From contig JAKBUS010000007.1 in NCBI GenBank assembly GCA_021841585.1, positions 1 to 59,374 on the forward strand: a stretch of 59,374 nt of DNA, written 5' to 3'. The notes under the pieces were generated by a model, which had not been told where the DNA came from, ran no database searches, and was given only the letters and a program-made list of their open reading frames with translations. The translations under genes were made by a program, and so were the position numbers. The stretch is from Pseudomonadota bacterium. GTDB lineage: Bacteria; Pseudomonadota; Gammaproteobacteria; Acidiferrobacterales; Acidiferrobacteraceae. Positions 24,774-34,385 of this stretch are shown here, piece by piece; position 1 is the first letter of the stretch; each line of letters begins with the position of its first letter.

Positions 24774-25223
24774 ATGCAAGTCATAGCCCGCCTTCTTGAT
24801 CGTTCGCTACCCAAGCCGCCCGCGGATCTCGTGCAGGGGCCGGCCCTGGGGGCGGTGTGGGCGCGCTTGCGGCCCGAAGGCCTGCGCGCCGTCGAGGCGC
24901 TTTTTTATTGTCATGGGCGGTTATTCGTGGTGGCGCCGGGTTCCGCGCAGGCGGCGCGGTTGCGTCAGGAGATGCCGGAGCTGCTGGTGCGTCTGCGCGC
25001 CGAGCCCGGCCTTGGCGCCCTTCGCGAGATCGTGGTCCGGCGCATCGGGCGGGAGATTGCGCGCCGCCGGGGAAGCGAAGGCCGGCCCGTGCGCTCGGCG
25101 GTCGGATCACGGTGCTTTGAGTCGCTGGCCGAGGCCATCGATGACGCAGCCCTGAAGGCAAGCCTCGCGCGGCTCGCCGCGGCCCTCGCATCGAGCGGCA
25201 CCGAGGATACGCGGCACGCATGA
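24774..25223 (+). CDS. DUF721 (DciA-like) protein
   Basis: 149 aa. The first 85 residues match the DUF721 fold (RLLDRSLPKPPADLVQGPAL, then FYCHGRLFVVAPGSAQAARL, then RQEMPELLVRLRAEPGL, LREIVVRRIG). DciA proteins of this fold are replicative helicase loaders in bacteria without DnaC, but a second DUF721 protein of unknown role is common too. The C-terminal part is basic, then low-complexity alanine-rich. It overlaps lolC by four bases, an unexpected operon position. Which DUF721 type it is remains open. Confidence 0.6.
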   Translation: MQVIARLLDRSLPKPPADLVQGPALGAVWARLRPEGLRAVEALFYCHGRLFVVAPGSAQAARLRQEMPELLVRLRAEPGLGALREIVVRRIGREIARRRGSEGRPVRSAVGSRCFESLAEAIDDAALKASLARLAAALASSGTEDTRHA

Positions 25224-26467
25224 CACGATTCTTCGAAATTTTTATTGGCCTGCGCTACATGCGCGCCAGGCGCCGCAATCATTTCATTTCCTTCATATCC
25301 GTGACCTCGCTGGTGGGCATTGCATTGGGCGTCATGGCGCTCATCACCGTGTTGTCGGTCATGAACGGATTCCAGAGGACGCTGCGTAACCGCATACTCG
25401 GCGTGATCTCCGATGTGACGATCAGCGGCCCCCGTCATCACTTGGCGGATTGGCGGAAGGCCGCGCATGTGGCCTTGCGCGAGAAGGGGGTGATCGCGGC
25501 CGCCCCGTATGTGCGCGGGGAGGCGCTGCTCGTCCATGGGCGCTACTCGAGCGGGGCTTTGGTGCGAGGGGTGGTTCCGGACAAGGAGAAGGCGGTATCG
25601 GACATCGCCACGCACATCGTGCAAGGACGGCTCGCGGCCCTGCGTCCGGGAAGCTTTGGCATCGTGCTCGGCCGCTACCTGGCGTGGCGCCTCGGGGCTA
25701 CCGTGGGTTCGCATGTGTTGTTGGTGGCCCCGGGTGGCATGGTGACGCCGGCGGGCTTTCTGCCCCGGCTGCGGAGCTTTCGCGTGGTGGGGGTTTTCGA
25801 TGTGGGGATGTACGAGTACGACGCCGGGCTGGCCGTGATCAACATGAAGGATGCCCAGGCGCTTTATCGCATGGGCGGCGATGTGAGCGGCGTACGCCTG
25901 AAGCTTGCCAACATCGACCGCGCCCCGGCCGTGCGCCGGGCCTTGCAGGCGCGGTTGCCGGCCTATGACGTGGTGCGCGACTGGAGCGAGAAGCACGCCA
26001 ACTTCTTCCGGGCGCTCAAGATCGAGAAGACCGTGATGTTCGTGATCCTGCTACTCATCGTGGCGGTGGCGGCCTTCAATATCGTGGCCACCCTGGTGAT
26101 GGTGGTGACCGACAAGCGCGCCGATATCGCCATTTTGCGCACGCTCGGCGCAAGCCCTGCGAGCGTGCTCGCGATCTTTCTCGTGCAGGGCACGCTCATA
26201 GGCCTCCTCGGGACCGCGATCGGGGTCGTGGCGGGCGTCGTGTTGTCGTTGAACGTGACTACGATCGTGCCGTTCATCGAGCACGTCTTTCATACGCACT
26301 TCCTGTCCGCCAACGTGTATTACATCAGTGAATTGCCCTCGCACCTGCGCTGGCAGGACGTGGCGCATGTCGCCGCCGCATCCTTTCTCATGAGTTTTCT
26401 CGCGACCTTATATCCCGCGTGGCGGGCCTCGAAGACCCAACCGGCCGAGGCGTTGCGCTACGAATGA
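25220..26467 (+). CDS. lolC: Lipoprotein-releasing ABC permease LolC/LolE (LolF type?)
   Basis: 415 aa with one N-terminal membrane helix (25-45 region), a large periplasmic domain and three C-terminal helices (about 275, 320 and 380), the MacB/LolCE plan. It begins with [20 protein letters not shown] and carries [14 protein letters not shown], typical of Lol permeases that pull lipoproteins out of the inner membrane. Only one permease gene is next to lolD, so the complex may use two copies (LolF type). The ATG overlaps the previous stop, and its own stop overlaps lolD. Confidence 0.88.
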   Translation: MTRFFEIFIGLRYMRARRRNHFISFISVTSLVGIALGVMALITVLSVMNGFQRTLRNRILGVISDVTISGPRHHLADWRKAAHVALREKGVIAAAPYVRGEALLVHGRYSSGALVRGVVPDKEKAVSDIATHIVQGRLAALRPGSFGIVLGRYLAWRLGATVGSHVLLVAPGGMVTPAGFLPRLRSFRVVGVFDVGMYEYDAGLAVINMKDAQALYRMGGDVSGVRLKLANIDRAPAVRRALQARLPAYDVVRDWSEKHANFFRALKIEKTVMFVILLLIVAVAAFNIVATLVMVVTDKRADIAILRTLGASPASVLAIFLVQGTLIGLLGTAIGVVAGVVLSLNVTTIVPFIEHVFHTHFLSANVYYISELPSHLRWQDVAHVAAASFLMSFLATLYPAWRASKTQPAEALRYE

Positions 26468-27177
26468 ATGACGTGATCCGCGCCGAGGCGGTAGCCAAGA
26501 CCTTCGTTGAGGGCGCATTGTCGGTGAATGTCCTGCGCCGCGTGGATGTCGTCGTAAGGCCGGCCGACACGATCGCCATCGTCGGCGCGTCGGGGGCCGG
26601 CAAGAGCACGCTTTTGCATCTCCTGGCGGGCCTTGACCAGCCGACCTCGGGGCGGGTGTTGGTGGACGGGCAGGACATGGGGCGGCTGAGCGAGGCCGAG
26701 CGCGGACGGGTGCGCAACCGCCTGCTTGGCTTCGTCTATCAGTTCCATCACCTCCTGCCGGAGTTCACAGCCCTCGAAAACGTGGCGATGCCGCTTTTGA
26801 TCCGGCGCGAGCGTGTGCGCAGCGCCCATCAGCGCGCGCAGGCGATGCTAAAGCGCGTGGGGCTCGCGGACCGCACCTTGCACAAGCCATCGGAGTTGTC
26901 GGGCGGGGAGCGCCAGAGGGTGGCCATTGCCCGGGCCGTGGTGCACGAGCCGCGTTGCGTGCTGGCCGACGAGCCGACCGGCAATCTCGACACGCGCAAC
27001 GCCGCTGAGGTCTTTGCGCTCCTGCGCGAGCTGAACGCGTCGCTCGGCACGAGTCTCGTGCTCGTCACGCATGACCACGCGCTCGCGCAGTCCATGGCCC
27101 GAGTCGGTGTCATCGTCGACGGCTGCCTGTCGGTGACCGATAGCGGCATGCTTCCCACGTCTCCGGGGCCTTGCTAG
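26464..27177 (+). CDS. lolD: Lipoprotein-releasing ATPase LolD
   Basis: 237 aa ABC ATPase. Walker A is GASGAGKST, the Q-loop segment is [16 protein letters not shown], signature LSGGERQR and Walker [12 protein letters not shown]. The [12 protein letters not shown] loop is characteristic of LolD and MacB-type ATPases. ATG 26464 overlaps the stop of the permease gene (ATGA), so expression is coupled. Confidence 0.93.
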   Translation: MNDVIRAEAVAKTFVEGALSVNVLRRVDVVVRPADTIAIVGASGAGKSTLLHLLAGLDQPTSGRVLVDGQDMGRLSEAERGRVRNRLLGFVYQFHHLLPEFTALENVAMPLLIRRERVRSAHQRAQAMLKRVGLADRTLHKPSELSGGERQRVAIARAVVHEPRCVLADEPTGNLDTRNAAEVFALLRELNASLGTSLVLVTHDHALAQSMARVGVIVDGCLSVTDSGMLPTSPGPC

Positions 27178-27198
27178 AGTAATGACCATTAAAGAAGG

Positions 27199-27822
27199 AT
27201 GAGTGCGGTGCTGGAACTCATAAAGGCAGGCGGCTTCGTCATGTGGCCGCTGATGTTATGTTCCGTGTTAGCGGTGGCGATCATAGGGGAGCGTCTTTTG
27301 TCATTGCGTCGCGCGCGCGTGGCGCCCCCGGGGGCGGCGGCCATGGCACGTGAATGGATCACGCGTGGCGACATGACGCCCGAGCAACTGCGGACCCTGG
27401 AGGAGGGATCGGCCTTGGGTCAGGTGCTGGCCGCGGGGCTTATGAACAGGCGCCATTCACGGGCGGTCGTGCGCGAGGCAATCGAGGATGCCGGGCGTCA
27501 TGCGGCGTCGGAGCTCGATCGTTATCTGGATGCGCTCGGCACAATCGCGGCGGTCGCCCCGTTTCTCGGGCTTCTCGGCACCGTTCTTGGCATGATCCAT
27601 ATGTTCTCGGGGCTCGGCGAGGCGGGCATGGGGAACCCCGCGGTGCTCGCGACCGGCATCGCCCAGGCGCTTACGACCACGGCCACCGGCCTTGGCATCG
27701 CCATACCGAGTCTCATTTTTTATCGATACCTGCGCTCGCGCGTCAACACTTTGCTTTCCGACATGGAGCGCGAGGCCGTGCGATTGGTCGAGATCCTGAA
27801 AGGCGAGCGCGAGGCGGGCTGA
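27199..27822 (+). CDS. exbB: ExbB/TolQ-family proton channel
   Basis: 207 aa with three membrane helices (about 12-32, 108-130 and 150-170). The MotA/TolQ/ExbB channel domain shows as IAAVAPFLGLLGTVLGMI and ALTTTATGLGIAIPSLIFY. It works with the ExbD-type partner encoded next to convert the proton gradient into force on an outer-membrane partner. No tonB gene is adjacent. Position before msbA and lpxK resembles other gammaproteobacterial layouts. Confidence 0.9.
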   Translation: MSAVLELIKAGGFVMWPLMLCSVLAVAIIGERLLSLRRARVAPPGAAAMAREWITRGDMTPEQLRTLEEGSALGQVLAAGLMNRRHSRAVVREAIEDAGRHAASELDRYLDALGTIAAVAPFLGLLGTVLGMIHMFSGLGEAGMGNPAVLATGIAQALTTTATGLGIAIPSLIFYRYLRSRVNTLLSDMEREAVRLVEILKGEREAG

Positions 27823-28232
27823 TGCGCTTTCGCAAACGGATGCCCGAGGAGCCGGAGATCAATCTCGTGCCGATGATCGACGTGTTGCTCATGACCCTCA
27901 TCTTTCTCGTTCTGACGACGAGTTTTGCCCACGAATCGTCACTGAAGGTCCAGCTCCCCCAGGCGCATCCGAAGCAGCCGATCAAGCTCCAGGGCGTGCA
28001 TATCGTGATCGACAGCGCTGGCACCTTCGCGGTGGACGGCGTGGTGGTGGCGGGTACCGAGCGATCCCTCATGCGCGCGCTGGCCGCGCACGCGCACGGC
28101 CCTCACACACCTATCATCCTGTACGCCGACCGTAGCGCGCCTTACCGCGCCGTCGTGCATGCCTTGGATGCGGCCCGGCGGCTCGGTCTTGGGCGGATCG
28201 TGTTTGCGACCAATGTGCGCAAGACATCGTGA
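27822..28232 (+). CDS. exbD: ExbD/TolR-family protein
   Basis: 136 aa. One N-terminal membrane helix carries the key acidic residue in INLVPMIDVLLMTLIFL (about 13-30). The periplasmic part ends HALDAARRLGLGRIVFAT, typical of ExbD. The ATG shares its A with the exbB stop TGA, and the stop overlaps the GTG of msbA. It should form a complex with ExbB. Confidence 0.9.
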   Translation: MRFRKRMPEEPEINLVPMIDVLLMTLIFLVLTTSFAHESSLKVQLPQAHPKQPIKLQGVHIVIDSAGTFAVDGVVVAGTERSLMRALAAHAHGPHTPIILYADRSAPYRAVVHALDAARRLGLGRIVFATNVRKTS

Positions 28233-29956
28233 CGGACTTAAGGGTGGGTCTCTACCGAAGGCTGCTGCGCTATACCTGGCCTTATCGCCGGAGCTTTTTT
28301 TTGGCGGTGGTCGGGATGATGATCGGGTCGGCCACCGAGCCCGTGTTTGCCGCGCTCATGCGCCCGCTCTTGAATGGCGGCTTCGTGCACAGGAACCCGG
28401 TGAGCATGCGCCTCATGCCGATCGCCGTCGTGGGCCTGTTCCTGGTGCGCGGGGTGGCGTCGTTTGCCGCCAATTATCTGATGAACTGGGTCGGGCGGCG
28501 GGTGGTCTTCGATATCCGCGGCCAGATGTTCTCGCACCTGCTGTATCTCCCGACGACCTTCTTCGACGGCCATTCTTCCGGGGTCCTCATAGCGAAACTC
28601 ATCTATGACGTCGAGCAGGTGGCAAGCGCCGCCACGCGCGCCTTGTCGACGCTCGTAAAGGACAATGCCACCGTCATCGGCCTGCTCGGATGGATGTTCT
28701 ATCTGAATTGGAGATTGACCATGGCCATCCTGGTGGCGGCGCCCGTGATCACGTGGGTGAACCGCCGCATGGGCAAGCGCTTCCGGCGCACCAGCCGCTC
28801 GATCCAGGACTCCATGGGGGCGATCTCGCATGTCGTTCAGGAGGCCGCGGACGGACATCGGGTCATAAAGACCTTTGCCGGCCAGGACGAGGCCATGCGC
28901 GGCTTCACGCACGCCAATGAGGCCAACCGACGCGAGAACATGCGGCGCACGCGCGTGGCCGCCTCGGGGGTGCCGGTGGTGCAGCTGATGGCCGCATCGG
29001 CCCTGGCATGGGTGGTATACGAGGCCATGCGCCAGCCGCACGCGACCGTCGGGGGCTTCATGTCCTATGTGGCGGCGATGATGATGCTGCTCGCGCCCAT
29101 CAAGCGGCTGACGCAGGTCAATGAGACTTTGCAGACCGGCATGGCCGCATCGCAGAGCGTGTTTTCATTTATCGATCAGCCACCCGAGACCGAGACCGGG
29201 CAGCGCGTGTTGACTGATGTGCGCGGGGATGTCGCCTACCACGATGTCTCGTTTCGATACAGTCCGGAAGGACGGCGAGCGGTCAACGAGGTGTCGTTCA
29301 CGGTGCCCGCCGGGCAGACGGTGGCATTGGTCGGCACGTCGGGGAGCGGCAAGACCACCATAGCCAATCTCCTGCCGCGGTTTTATAACGCGGAATCCGG
29401 CCATATCACCCTGGATGGCGTGGACACGCGCGAGATCACGCTCGCCGACCTGCGCTCGCATATCGCCCTCGTGAGCCAGGAGACGGTGCTGTTCGATTCG
29501 ACCATCCGCGAGAACATCCTCTATGGGCACAAGGGCGTGACCGACGAGGCGCGGCTCATGGAGATCATCGAGGCGGCCCATGTCGCGGAATTCTTGAAGG
29601 ATCTCCCACATGGCTTGGAAACGCTGGTCGGTGAACGCGGGGTCAGATTGTCCGGCGGGCAGCGTCAACGCATCGCCATTGCCCGCGCGCTGCTGAAGAA
29701 TGCGCCAGTCCTGATTCTCGATGAGGCGACCGCGGCGCTCGACACCGAGTCCGAGCGGCACGTGCAGGCGGCCATGATCCGGCTCATGCAAAACCGCACG
29801 ACGCTCGTGATCGCACACCGTTTATCGACGATAGAGCATGCCGATTGCATCCTCGTCATGAGCAAGGGTCGGGTCGTGGAGCGCGGGACGCATGCCGAGC
29901 TCCTGGTCTTGAACAAGATGTATGCGCGGCTGCACCAGATGCAGTTTCATGGCTGA
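28229..29956 (+). CDS. msbA: Lipid A flippase MsbA
   Basis: 575 aa, a half-size ABC exporter. Residues 1-320 carry six membrane helices. The ATPase part has Walker A GTSGSGKTT, signature LSGGQRQR, and Walker B LILDEATAALD. MsbA moves lipid A-core across the inner membrane. It is followed directly by a Kdo-transferase-like gene and lpxK, the classic msbA-lpxK neighbourhood. Start GTG overlaps the exbD stop. Confidence 0.92.
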   Translation: MTDLRVGLYRRLLRYTWPYRRSFFLAVVGMMIGSATEPVFAALMRPLLNGGFVHRNPVSMRLMPIAVVGLFLVRGVASFAANYLMNWVGRRVVFDIRGQMFSHLLYLPTTFFDGHSSGVLIAKLIYDVEQVASAATRALSTLVKDNATVIGLLGWMFYLNWRLTMAILVAAPVITWVNRRMGKRFRRTSRSIQDSMGAISHVVQEAADGHRVIKTFAGQDEAMRGFTHANEANRRENMRRTRVAASGVPVVQLMAASALAWVVYEAMRQPHATVGGFMSYVAAMMMLLAPIKRLTQVNETLQTGMAASQSVFSFIDQPPETETGQRVLTDVRGDVAYHDVSFRYSPEGRRAVNEVSFTVPAGQTVALVGTSGSGKTTIANLLPRFYNAESGHITLDGVDTREITLADLRSHIALVSQETVLFDSTIRENILYGHKGVTDEARLMEIIEAAHVAEFLKDLPHGLETLVGERGVRLSGGQRQRIAIARALLKNAPVLILDEATAALDTESERHVQAAMIRLMQNRTTLVIAHRLSTIEHADCILVMSKGRVVERGTHAELLVLNKMYARLHQMQFHG

Positions 29957-31058
29957 CCGTGCCTATGAAGGACGCCTGATCGCGGGGGCCGTGGCCGACA
30001 TCTGGGATCGGTTGACCGGTCATGCGGCGCGCGCCAATGCCCGTCTCGGCTTGTTGCGGGGGCCTGCCTCGCGCACCCGTCTGGTGTGGATCAAGTCCGA
30101 TGCGCGCGAGGTGAACGGGCGGCTGGCCGCGGAGATCGCGCGCACCGTGCGCGAACGGAGCGCGGACCTGCCGATCGTCGTGACGTTCGAATACGAGCAC
30201 GCCGCTACCCTCGCCCGGCTCAAGGCCATTGCCAACCTTGGTTTTGCCTATGGGCCGGCGGATCGCCGCGCCGCCACGCGGCGCATTCTCGAACGGCTGC
30301 GCCCGGCCTATGTGGTGGCACTCGGCGAGGCCATGCGGCCGCGGCTTGCCGCCGGACTAAAGGCCTTGGGTGTGCCTTGTTGTATCGTGCATGGCTACCC
30401 GATGGCGGCCGACGGGTGCGTGGGCTTTGCGCAGACCGCGAGTGAGCAGCAGGCCTGGCGCGACCGCGTGCATTGGGACGGGCCCTTTGGTGCGCTGCTT
30501 GCCATGGCGCAGGTGGAGCCGGTCTTTCAGGGTTTGGCCGGGGCCCATGCGCGCGCCTTGTTCTGGGTGGCCGATGCCGAGCCGGCGGCCGCCGCGCGTA
30601 TCGCGCAGGCCTGGCGGGCATCCCCCGGGGCCGACAGCGATATCCTGTTTCTCGCAAGCCCGATCCCGGGCGCGAGCCGTTTGAGCGCTTGGAACGAGGA
30701 TCGCCGGCCGTTGGCACCGGGCAGCGTGGTATGGGTGGATGAGGAGCGGTTTTGGCCGGCGCTCGCGGCGAGCTGCACGGCGATCCATCTCATGACACCT
30801 TCGGAGCCCTTGCTATGGGCGGTGCTGGCCGGCGGGCGCGTGGTGAGCGCGGCGCACGTCGCCGCGCTTGACCTGCCCGGGGCGCCACCGCTCGCAAAGG
30901 TCGATAGCGACCGGCTTGTGGCGTACTGGGCCGGGCTTTTGGCAAATCCTGGGGAGGCGCGCGCGGCCGCCGATTCGTTGCGGCGTTATTTCTGGCACGA
31001 ACGGCGCGCCGCCGGCGAGGCCGCCTCGGCGCTGGTGGCGCAGGTCTGCGCATGCTAA
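29949..31058 (+). CDS. Divergent Kdo transferase (WaaA/KdtA)-like protein
   Basis: 369 aa. The N-terminal half resembles WaaA: RTRLVWIKSDAREVNGRLAA stands where the catalytic-Glu segment (usually HxxSxGE) is expected, then LPIVVTF, and RPAYVVALGEAMRPRL. However the usual PRHPER-type loop and the GGHNPLEP motif that binds CMP-Kdo are absent, replaced by TPSEPLLWAVLAGGR. WaaA normally adds Kdo to lipid A in the cytoplasm. The place between msbA and lpxK supports an LPS role. It could be a diverged or repurposed GT-B enzyme rather than a true WaaA. Confidence 0.6.
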   Translation: MADRAYEGRLIAGAVADIWDRLTGHAARANARLGLLRGPASRTRLVWIKSDAREVNGRLAAEIARTVRERSADLPIVVTFEYEHAATLARLKAIANLGFAYGPADRRAATRRILERLRPAYVVALGEAMRPRLAAGLKALGVPCCIVHGYPMAADGCVGFAQTASEQQAWRDRVHWDGPFGALLAMAQVEPVFQGLAGAHARALFWVADAEPAAAARIAQAWRASPGADSDILFLASPIPGASRLSAWNEDRRPLAPGSVVWVDEERFWPALAASCTAIHLMTPSEPLLWAVLAGGRVVSAAHVAALDLPGAPPLAKVDSDRLVAYWAGLLANPGEARAAADSLRRYFWHERRAAGEAASALVAQVCAC

Positions 31059-32050
31059 GCGACCCCTGGCGCCACTGGGCCACGACCGGTCTTTGGAGCC
31101 GGCTCCTATGGCCGGCCAGTACCCTGTATTGCGTCGTCGCGGTCGCGCGCCGGCGGCTCTACATGGCCGGCGCGCGCACGGTCCATAAGCTTTCGGTCCC
31201 GGTCATCGTGGTCGGCAATGTGACCGTGGGCGGCACCGGGAAGACGCCCTTCGTGTTGTGGCTGTGCGCGCAGCTCGCGGCCGCCGGCTGGCGTCCCGGC
31301 ATCGTGTTGCGCGGTTACGGGGGGCGTAACCGGAGCGTGCTGCGCGTTGCCGCGGATAGCGATCCGGCATACGCCGGCGACGAGGCCGTGTTGCTGGCGC
31401 GTCATGCCGATGGGCCTGTCATCGCCGCCCGCGATCGCGTGGCGGGCGCGCGGGCCTTGATCGAGGCCGGGTGCGACGTGGTCGTGGCCGACGATGGCCT
31501 GCAGCATTATCGCCTGGGGCGGTGCCTAGAGATCGGGATCCTCGATGGGGCGCGGCGTTTTGGAAACGGCTCGTGCCTGCCCGGGGGGCCCCTGCGCGAG
31601 CCCAGCGCCCGTTGGGATCGCCTGGATTTCCGCGTGACGCAGGGCCGTGCCGCGGCCGGCGAGTGGTCCATGGGGCTTACCGGCGACAAGGCTTGTGCTG
31701 TGAAAGGCCAGGCCGAGGTGGGGCTCGCGGAGCTGCGGCGCGTGCATGCGGTGGCCGGCATCGGCCATCCACAGCGCTTCTTTCGGGCCCTGGAAGGGTG
31801 GGGGCTTCAGGTCATTGCCCATCCGTTTCCTGACCATCACCGATATTCCGCGAAAGACCTCCGGTTCGACACCGATGATCCGGTGGTCATGACCGAGAAA
31901 GATGCCGTGAAGTGCGAGCATCTCGGGCGCCCCGGGCTCTGGTATGTGCCGGTGCGGGCGGTAGTCGATGAGGAACTGGCGCGCCGTGTCCTGGCGCGTC
32001 TTACGGCCCATCCCGATATTGCCAAGCCCGTGCCCGGCCTTCGATCGTAG
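31052..32050 (+). CDS. lpxK: Tetraacyldisaccharide 4'-kinase LpxK
   Basis: 332 aa, inner-membrane-bound kinase that phosphorylates the lipid A disaccharide. Near the start is a membrane-associated helix ([20 protein letters not shown]), followed by [17 protein letters not shown] with the P-loop. The acidic DDGLQHYRL and GDEAVLLA segments are conserved. It overlaps the preceding gene by seven bases. Confidence 0.94.
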   Translation: MLSDPWRHWATTGLWSRLLWPASTLYCVVAVARRRLYMAGARTVHKLSVPVIVVGNVTVGGTGKTPFVLWLCAQLAAAGWRPGIVLRGYGGRNRSVLRVAADSDPAYAGDEAVLLARHADGPVIAARDRVAGARALIEAGCDVVVADDGLQHYRLGRCLEIGILDGARRFGNGSCLPGGPLREPSARWDRLDFRVTQGRAAAGEWSMGLTGDKACAVKGQAEVGLAELRRVHAVAGIGHPQRFFRALEGWGLQVIAHPFPDHHRYSAKDLRFDTDDPVVMTEKDAVKCEHLGRPGLWYVPVRAVVDEELARRVLARLTAHPDIAKPVPGLRS

Positions 32051-32150
32051 CCGGCACGCACCGGCTGTTCTACAATGGGCCTTGATTGTCACGACGGGCC
32101 GGGGGCTGCAAAAGCGCGCCCCTGTCCTGAATAGAGGGGAAGGATACGAT

Positions 32151-32339
32151 ATGGACAGGCGACTTTTGGAGATATTGGTGTGCCCGGTCTGCAAGGGGCC
32201 GTTGCACTATCGGCGCGAGGTCGGGGAATTGGCATGCCGCGCCTGCCGTCTCGCCTATCCGATCCGCGACGATATCCCGGTCATGCTCGAGGAGGAGGGG
32301 CGTAATCTCAGTGACGAGGACCTGAAGGACCTCGGCTAG
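32151..32339 (+). CDS. Small zinc-ribbon Trm112/YcaR-like protein
   Basis: 62 aa. The four cysteines of a zinc ribbon are CPVC (about residues 11-14) and CRAC (about 33-36), then [13 protein letters not shown]. Trm112-family proteins of this kind commonly sit just before kdsB. The exact role in bacteria is unclear. A clear AGGGGAAGG ribosome site precedes ATG 32151. The stop overlaps the GTG of kdsB. Confidence 0.88.
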   Translation: MDRRLLEILVCPVCKGPLHYRREVGELACRACRLAYPIRDDIPVMLEEEGRNLSDEDLKDLG

Positions 32340-33070
32340 TGCACGTCATCATCCCCGCGCGCTATGGCGCGACACGCCTGCCCGGCAAACCGTTGCGGGA
32401 GATTGCCGGTCGCCCCCTGATCGTGCGCGTGCTGGAAAGGGCCATGGCAAGCGGCGCTGCGCGCGTGACCGTCGCGACCGATGATGCGCGTATCGCCGAG
32501 GTCGTGGAGGGGGCGGGCGGCGAGGTCGTGATGACCGCCGCGACCCATGCCTCGGGAACCGACCGGATTGCCGAGGCCATCGCGTTGCTGGCGCTTCCTG
32601 ACGATGCCATCGTCGTGAACCTCCAGGGGGACGAACCGCTTATGCCGCCGGCCCTCGTGGCGGCGGTGGCGCGCGCCTTGAACGATAATCCGCAATGGCA
32701 AATGGCGACGGCGGCGCGGCGCATGCAAGACGCGCAGGCCTTCGCGAGCCCGCATCTCGTGAAGGTCGTATGCGAGGCGGGCGGCCGTGCCTTGTACTTT
32801 TCGCGCGCGCCCATCCCTTGGCCGCGCGACCCGGTGGCGCCCGTGGCGTTTCTTGGGCATATCGGGCTATACGCCTACCGCGCGGGCTTCGTGCGGATGT
32901 TTACCGGCTGGGGCCCAAGTCCCCTGGAGCAGCGCGAAAGCCTGGAGCAGCTGCGTGCCCTGGATCATGGCGCGGCGATAGGGGTCATCGTGACCGATGC
33001 CGATCCCGGTCCCGGGGTCGACACCGAAGAGGATCTGGCGCGCGCCAATGCCTTGTGGAGACCCGCATGA
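32339..33070 (+). CDS. kdsB: CMP-Kdo synthetase KdsB
   Basis: 243 aa, activates Kdo with CTP for LPS. N-terminal HVIIPARYGATRLPGKPL binds the nucleotide, then VATDDARIAEV, LQGDEPLMPP and GLYAYRAGFVR. GTG at 32339 overlaps the previous TAG by one base. The length fits (E. coli 248). Confidence 0.94.
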   Translation: MHVIIPARYGATRLPGKPLREIAGRPLIVRVLERAMASGAARVTVATDDARIAEVVEGAGGEVVMTAATHASGTDRIAEAIALLALPDDAIVVNLQGDEPLMPPALVAAVARALNDNPQWQMATAARRMQDAQAFASPHLVKVVCEAGGRALYFSRAPIPWPRDPVAPVAFLGHIGLYAYRAGFVRMFTGWGPSPLEQRESLEQLRALDHGAAIGVIVTDADPGPGVDTEEDLARANALWRPA

Positions 33071-33798
33071 CGCCGATCCAGGCGGCGGCTATCCGCGCCT
33101 ATAGCAGCCGTTGGACCGCGGCGCTCATCGCCTTCGAGCTGATCGGCGCGATCCTGGTCGGGCGCCATTCGCGGACCACGAGCCTCTGGCCGCTTCTGGC
33201 GTGGCTCGCGTGCGTGCCGATGGTCCGTTATCTCTATCTCCAGAAGCTGCATGATGCCGCCCCCATCGCCTGGCGCCACGTCGTGCGCCGCACATACGGC
33301 GTGACGGCGTGGCTTATGTTGGCCGGCGCCATGATCGTGCTGTTGTTCGTCGCCTTGGGGTTTATGATCAGCCGTCTCCCCGAGATACTCGCCTTCTGGA
33401 GCCGCCATGGGGGATACGCGGGCGTCGTGGCCGGGATGTGCCTGCTCGCGGCGGGCTTGGTCACGGCCAGCGGCGCGGCGTTTTTATGGGGTGGGCTTTC
33501 CATTATCGCGTATGCGCGGGCGGTGGTGGAGCCGGCGCGCCGGATTCGCGAGGTCGTCGTCCAGGGGCTCGCGTGCGCCTGGCAACGCGCGCCGGTCGTG
33601 GTCGGCATGAGCACTTTTCAGGGGCTGCTGGTGGTCTATGCGGTCGGCGCGCAGCTCGCCAAGCCAAGCGGCATGGTGTTTATGCCCGTGGTATGGCCGG
33701 CGGTATTTTTCGCGCCCGTGGCGCTCGCCTTTCTGCTGGCACTGGCCGAGTCAGGCGTCCGATGGCGCACGCAACGGACGTCGAGGGCGGTTTTATGA
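33067..33798 (+). CDS. Unknown multi-helix membrane protein
   Basis: 243 aa. I do not recognise a family. Hydrophobic segments lie at about residues 14-33, 38-52, 76-100, 111-135, 175-195 and 205-225, so around six membrane helices are likely. The ends are basic. The ATG shares bases with the kdsB stop and its own stop overlaps the phosphatase start, so it is a member of the LPS operon. Its role could be envelope-related, but nothing in the sequence proves that. Confidence 0.7.
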   Translation: MTPIQAAAIRAYSSRWTAALIAFELIGAILVGRHSRTTSLWPLLAWLACVPMVRYLYLQKLHDAAPIAWRHVVRRTYGVTAWLMLAGAMIVLLFVALGFMISRLPEILAFWSRHGGYAGVVAGMCLLAAGLVTASGAAFLWGGLSIIAYARAVVEPARRIREVVVQGLACAWQRAPVVVGMSTFQGLLVVYAVGAQLAKPSGMVFMPVVWPAVFFAPVALAFLLALAESGVRWRTQRTSRAVL

Positions 33799-34271
33799 TA
33801 CGTGTGTTGTTCGTATGCCTCGGTAACATCTGCCGATCACCGATGGCGGAGGGCCTGTTCCGCGAGCTCGTGACCCGCAAGGGACTCGACGAGGTCATCG
33901 AAATCGATTCCGCTGGCACTCATGGCTATCACATCGGCGAATCCCCGGACGAGCGTGCCTGTCGGACCATGGCCGGTCACGGCATCGACATAGAGGGACT
34001 CGCCGGACGTCAGGTCACCGCCGCCGATCTCCGGGATTTCGATTATGTGCTCGCCATGGATCGCGAGAATCTGACTCATCTGGAAGCCCTCGGCGGGGAA
34101 CCGCGGGTCTCGCTGGGACTGTTCTTGGATTTTGCCCGCGACACGCGGGTTCGCGAGGTTCCCGACCCGTATTACGGGGGGGCCGAGGGGTTTGAGCGGG
34201 TCTATGCGCTGCTCGAGGACGCCGCTCAGGGTCTGCTTGCGGATATCGAGGCCCGGCTGCCCGGCGCCTGA
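33795..34271 (+). CDS. Low-molecular-weight protein-tyrosine phosphatase
   Basis: 158 aa. The CX5R phosphatase loop is VCLGNICRSPMAEG at residues 7-20. The distal acid motif DPYYGG follows near residue 125. These enzymes often dephosphorylate Wzc-like kinases in polysaccharide export, but here no kinase is adjacent. It is the last gene of the msbA-to-kdsB operon, overlapping the unknown membrane protein by four bases. Confidence 0.9.
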   Translation: MIRVLFVCLGNICRSPMAEGLFRELVTRKGLDEVIEIDSAGTHGYHIGESPDERACRTMAGHGIDIEGLAGRQVTAADLRDFDYVLAMDRENLTHLEALGGEPRVSLGLFLDFARDTRVREVPDPYYGGAEGFERVYALLEDAAQGLLADIEARLPGA

Positions 34272-34385
34272 GGAATTCCAGGGCCTGACTGGGTCTATTG
34301 CCCCCGAAGTCACCATCCTGTCTTATCCACCGGCCCTCGACAACGGGCGCCGGTTGCAAAGGGACCGTTCCTAACCATCAGCCAG

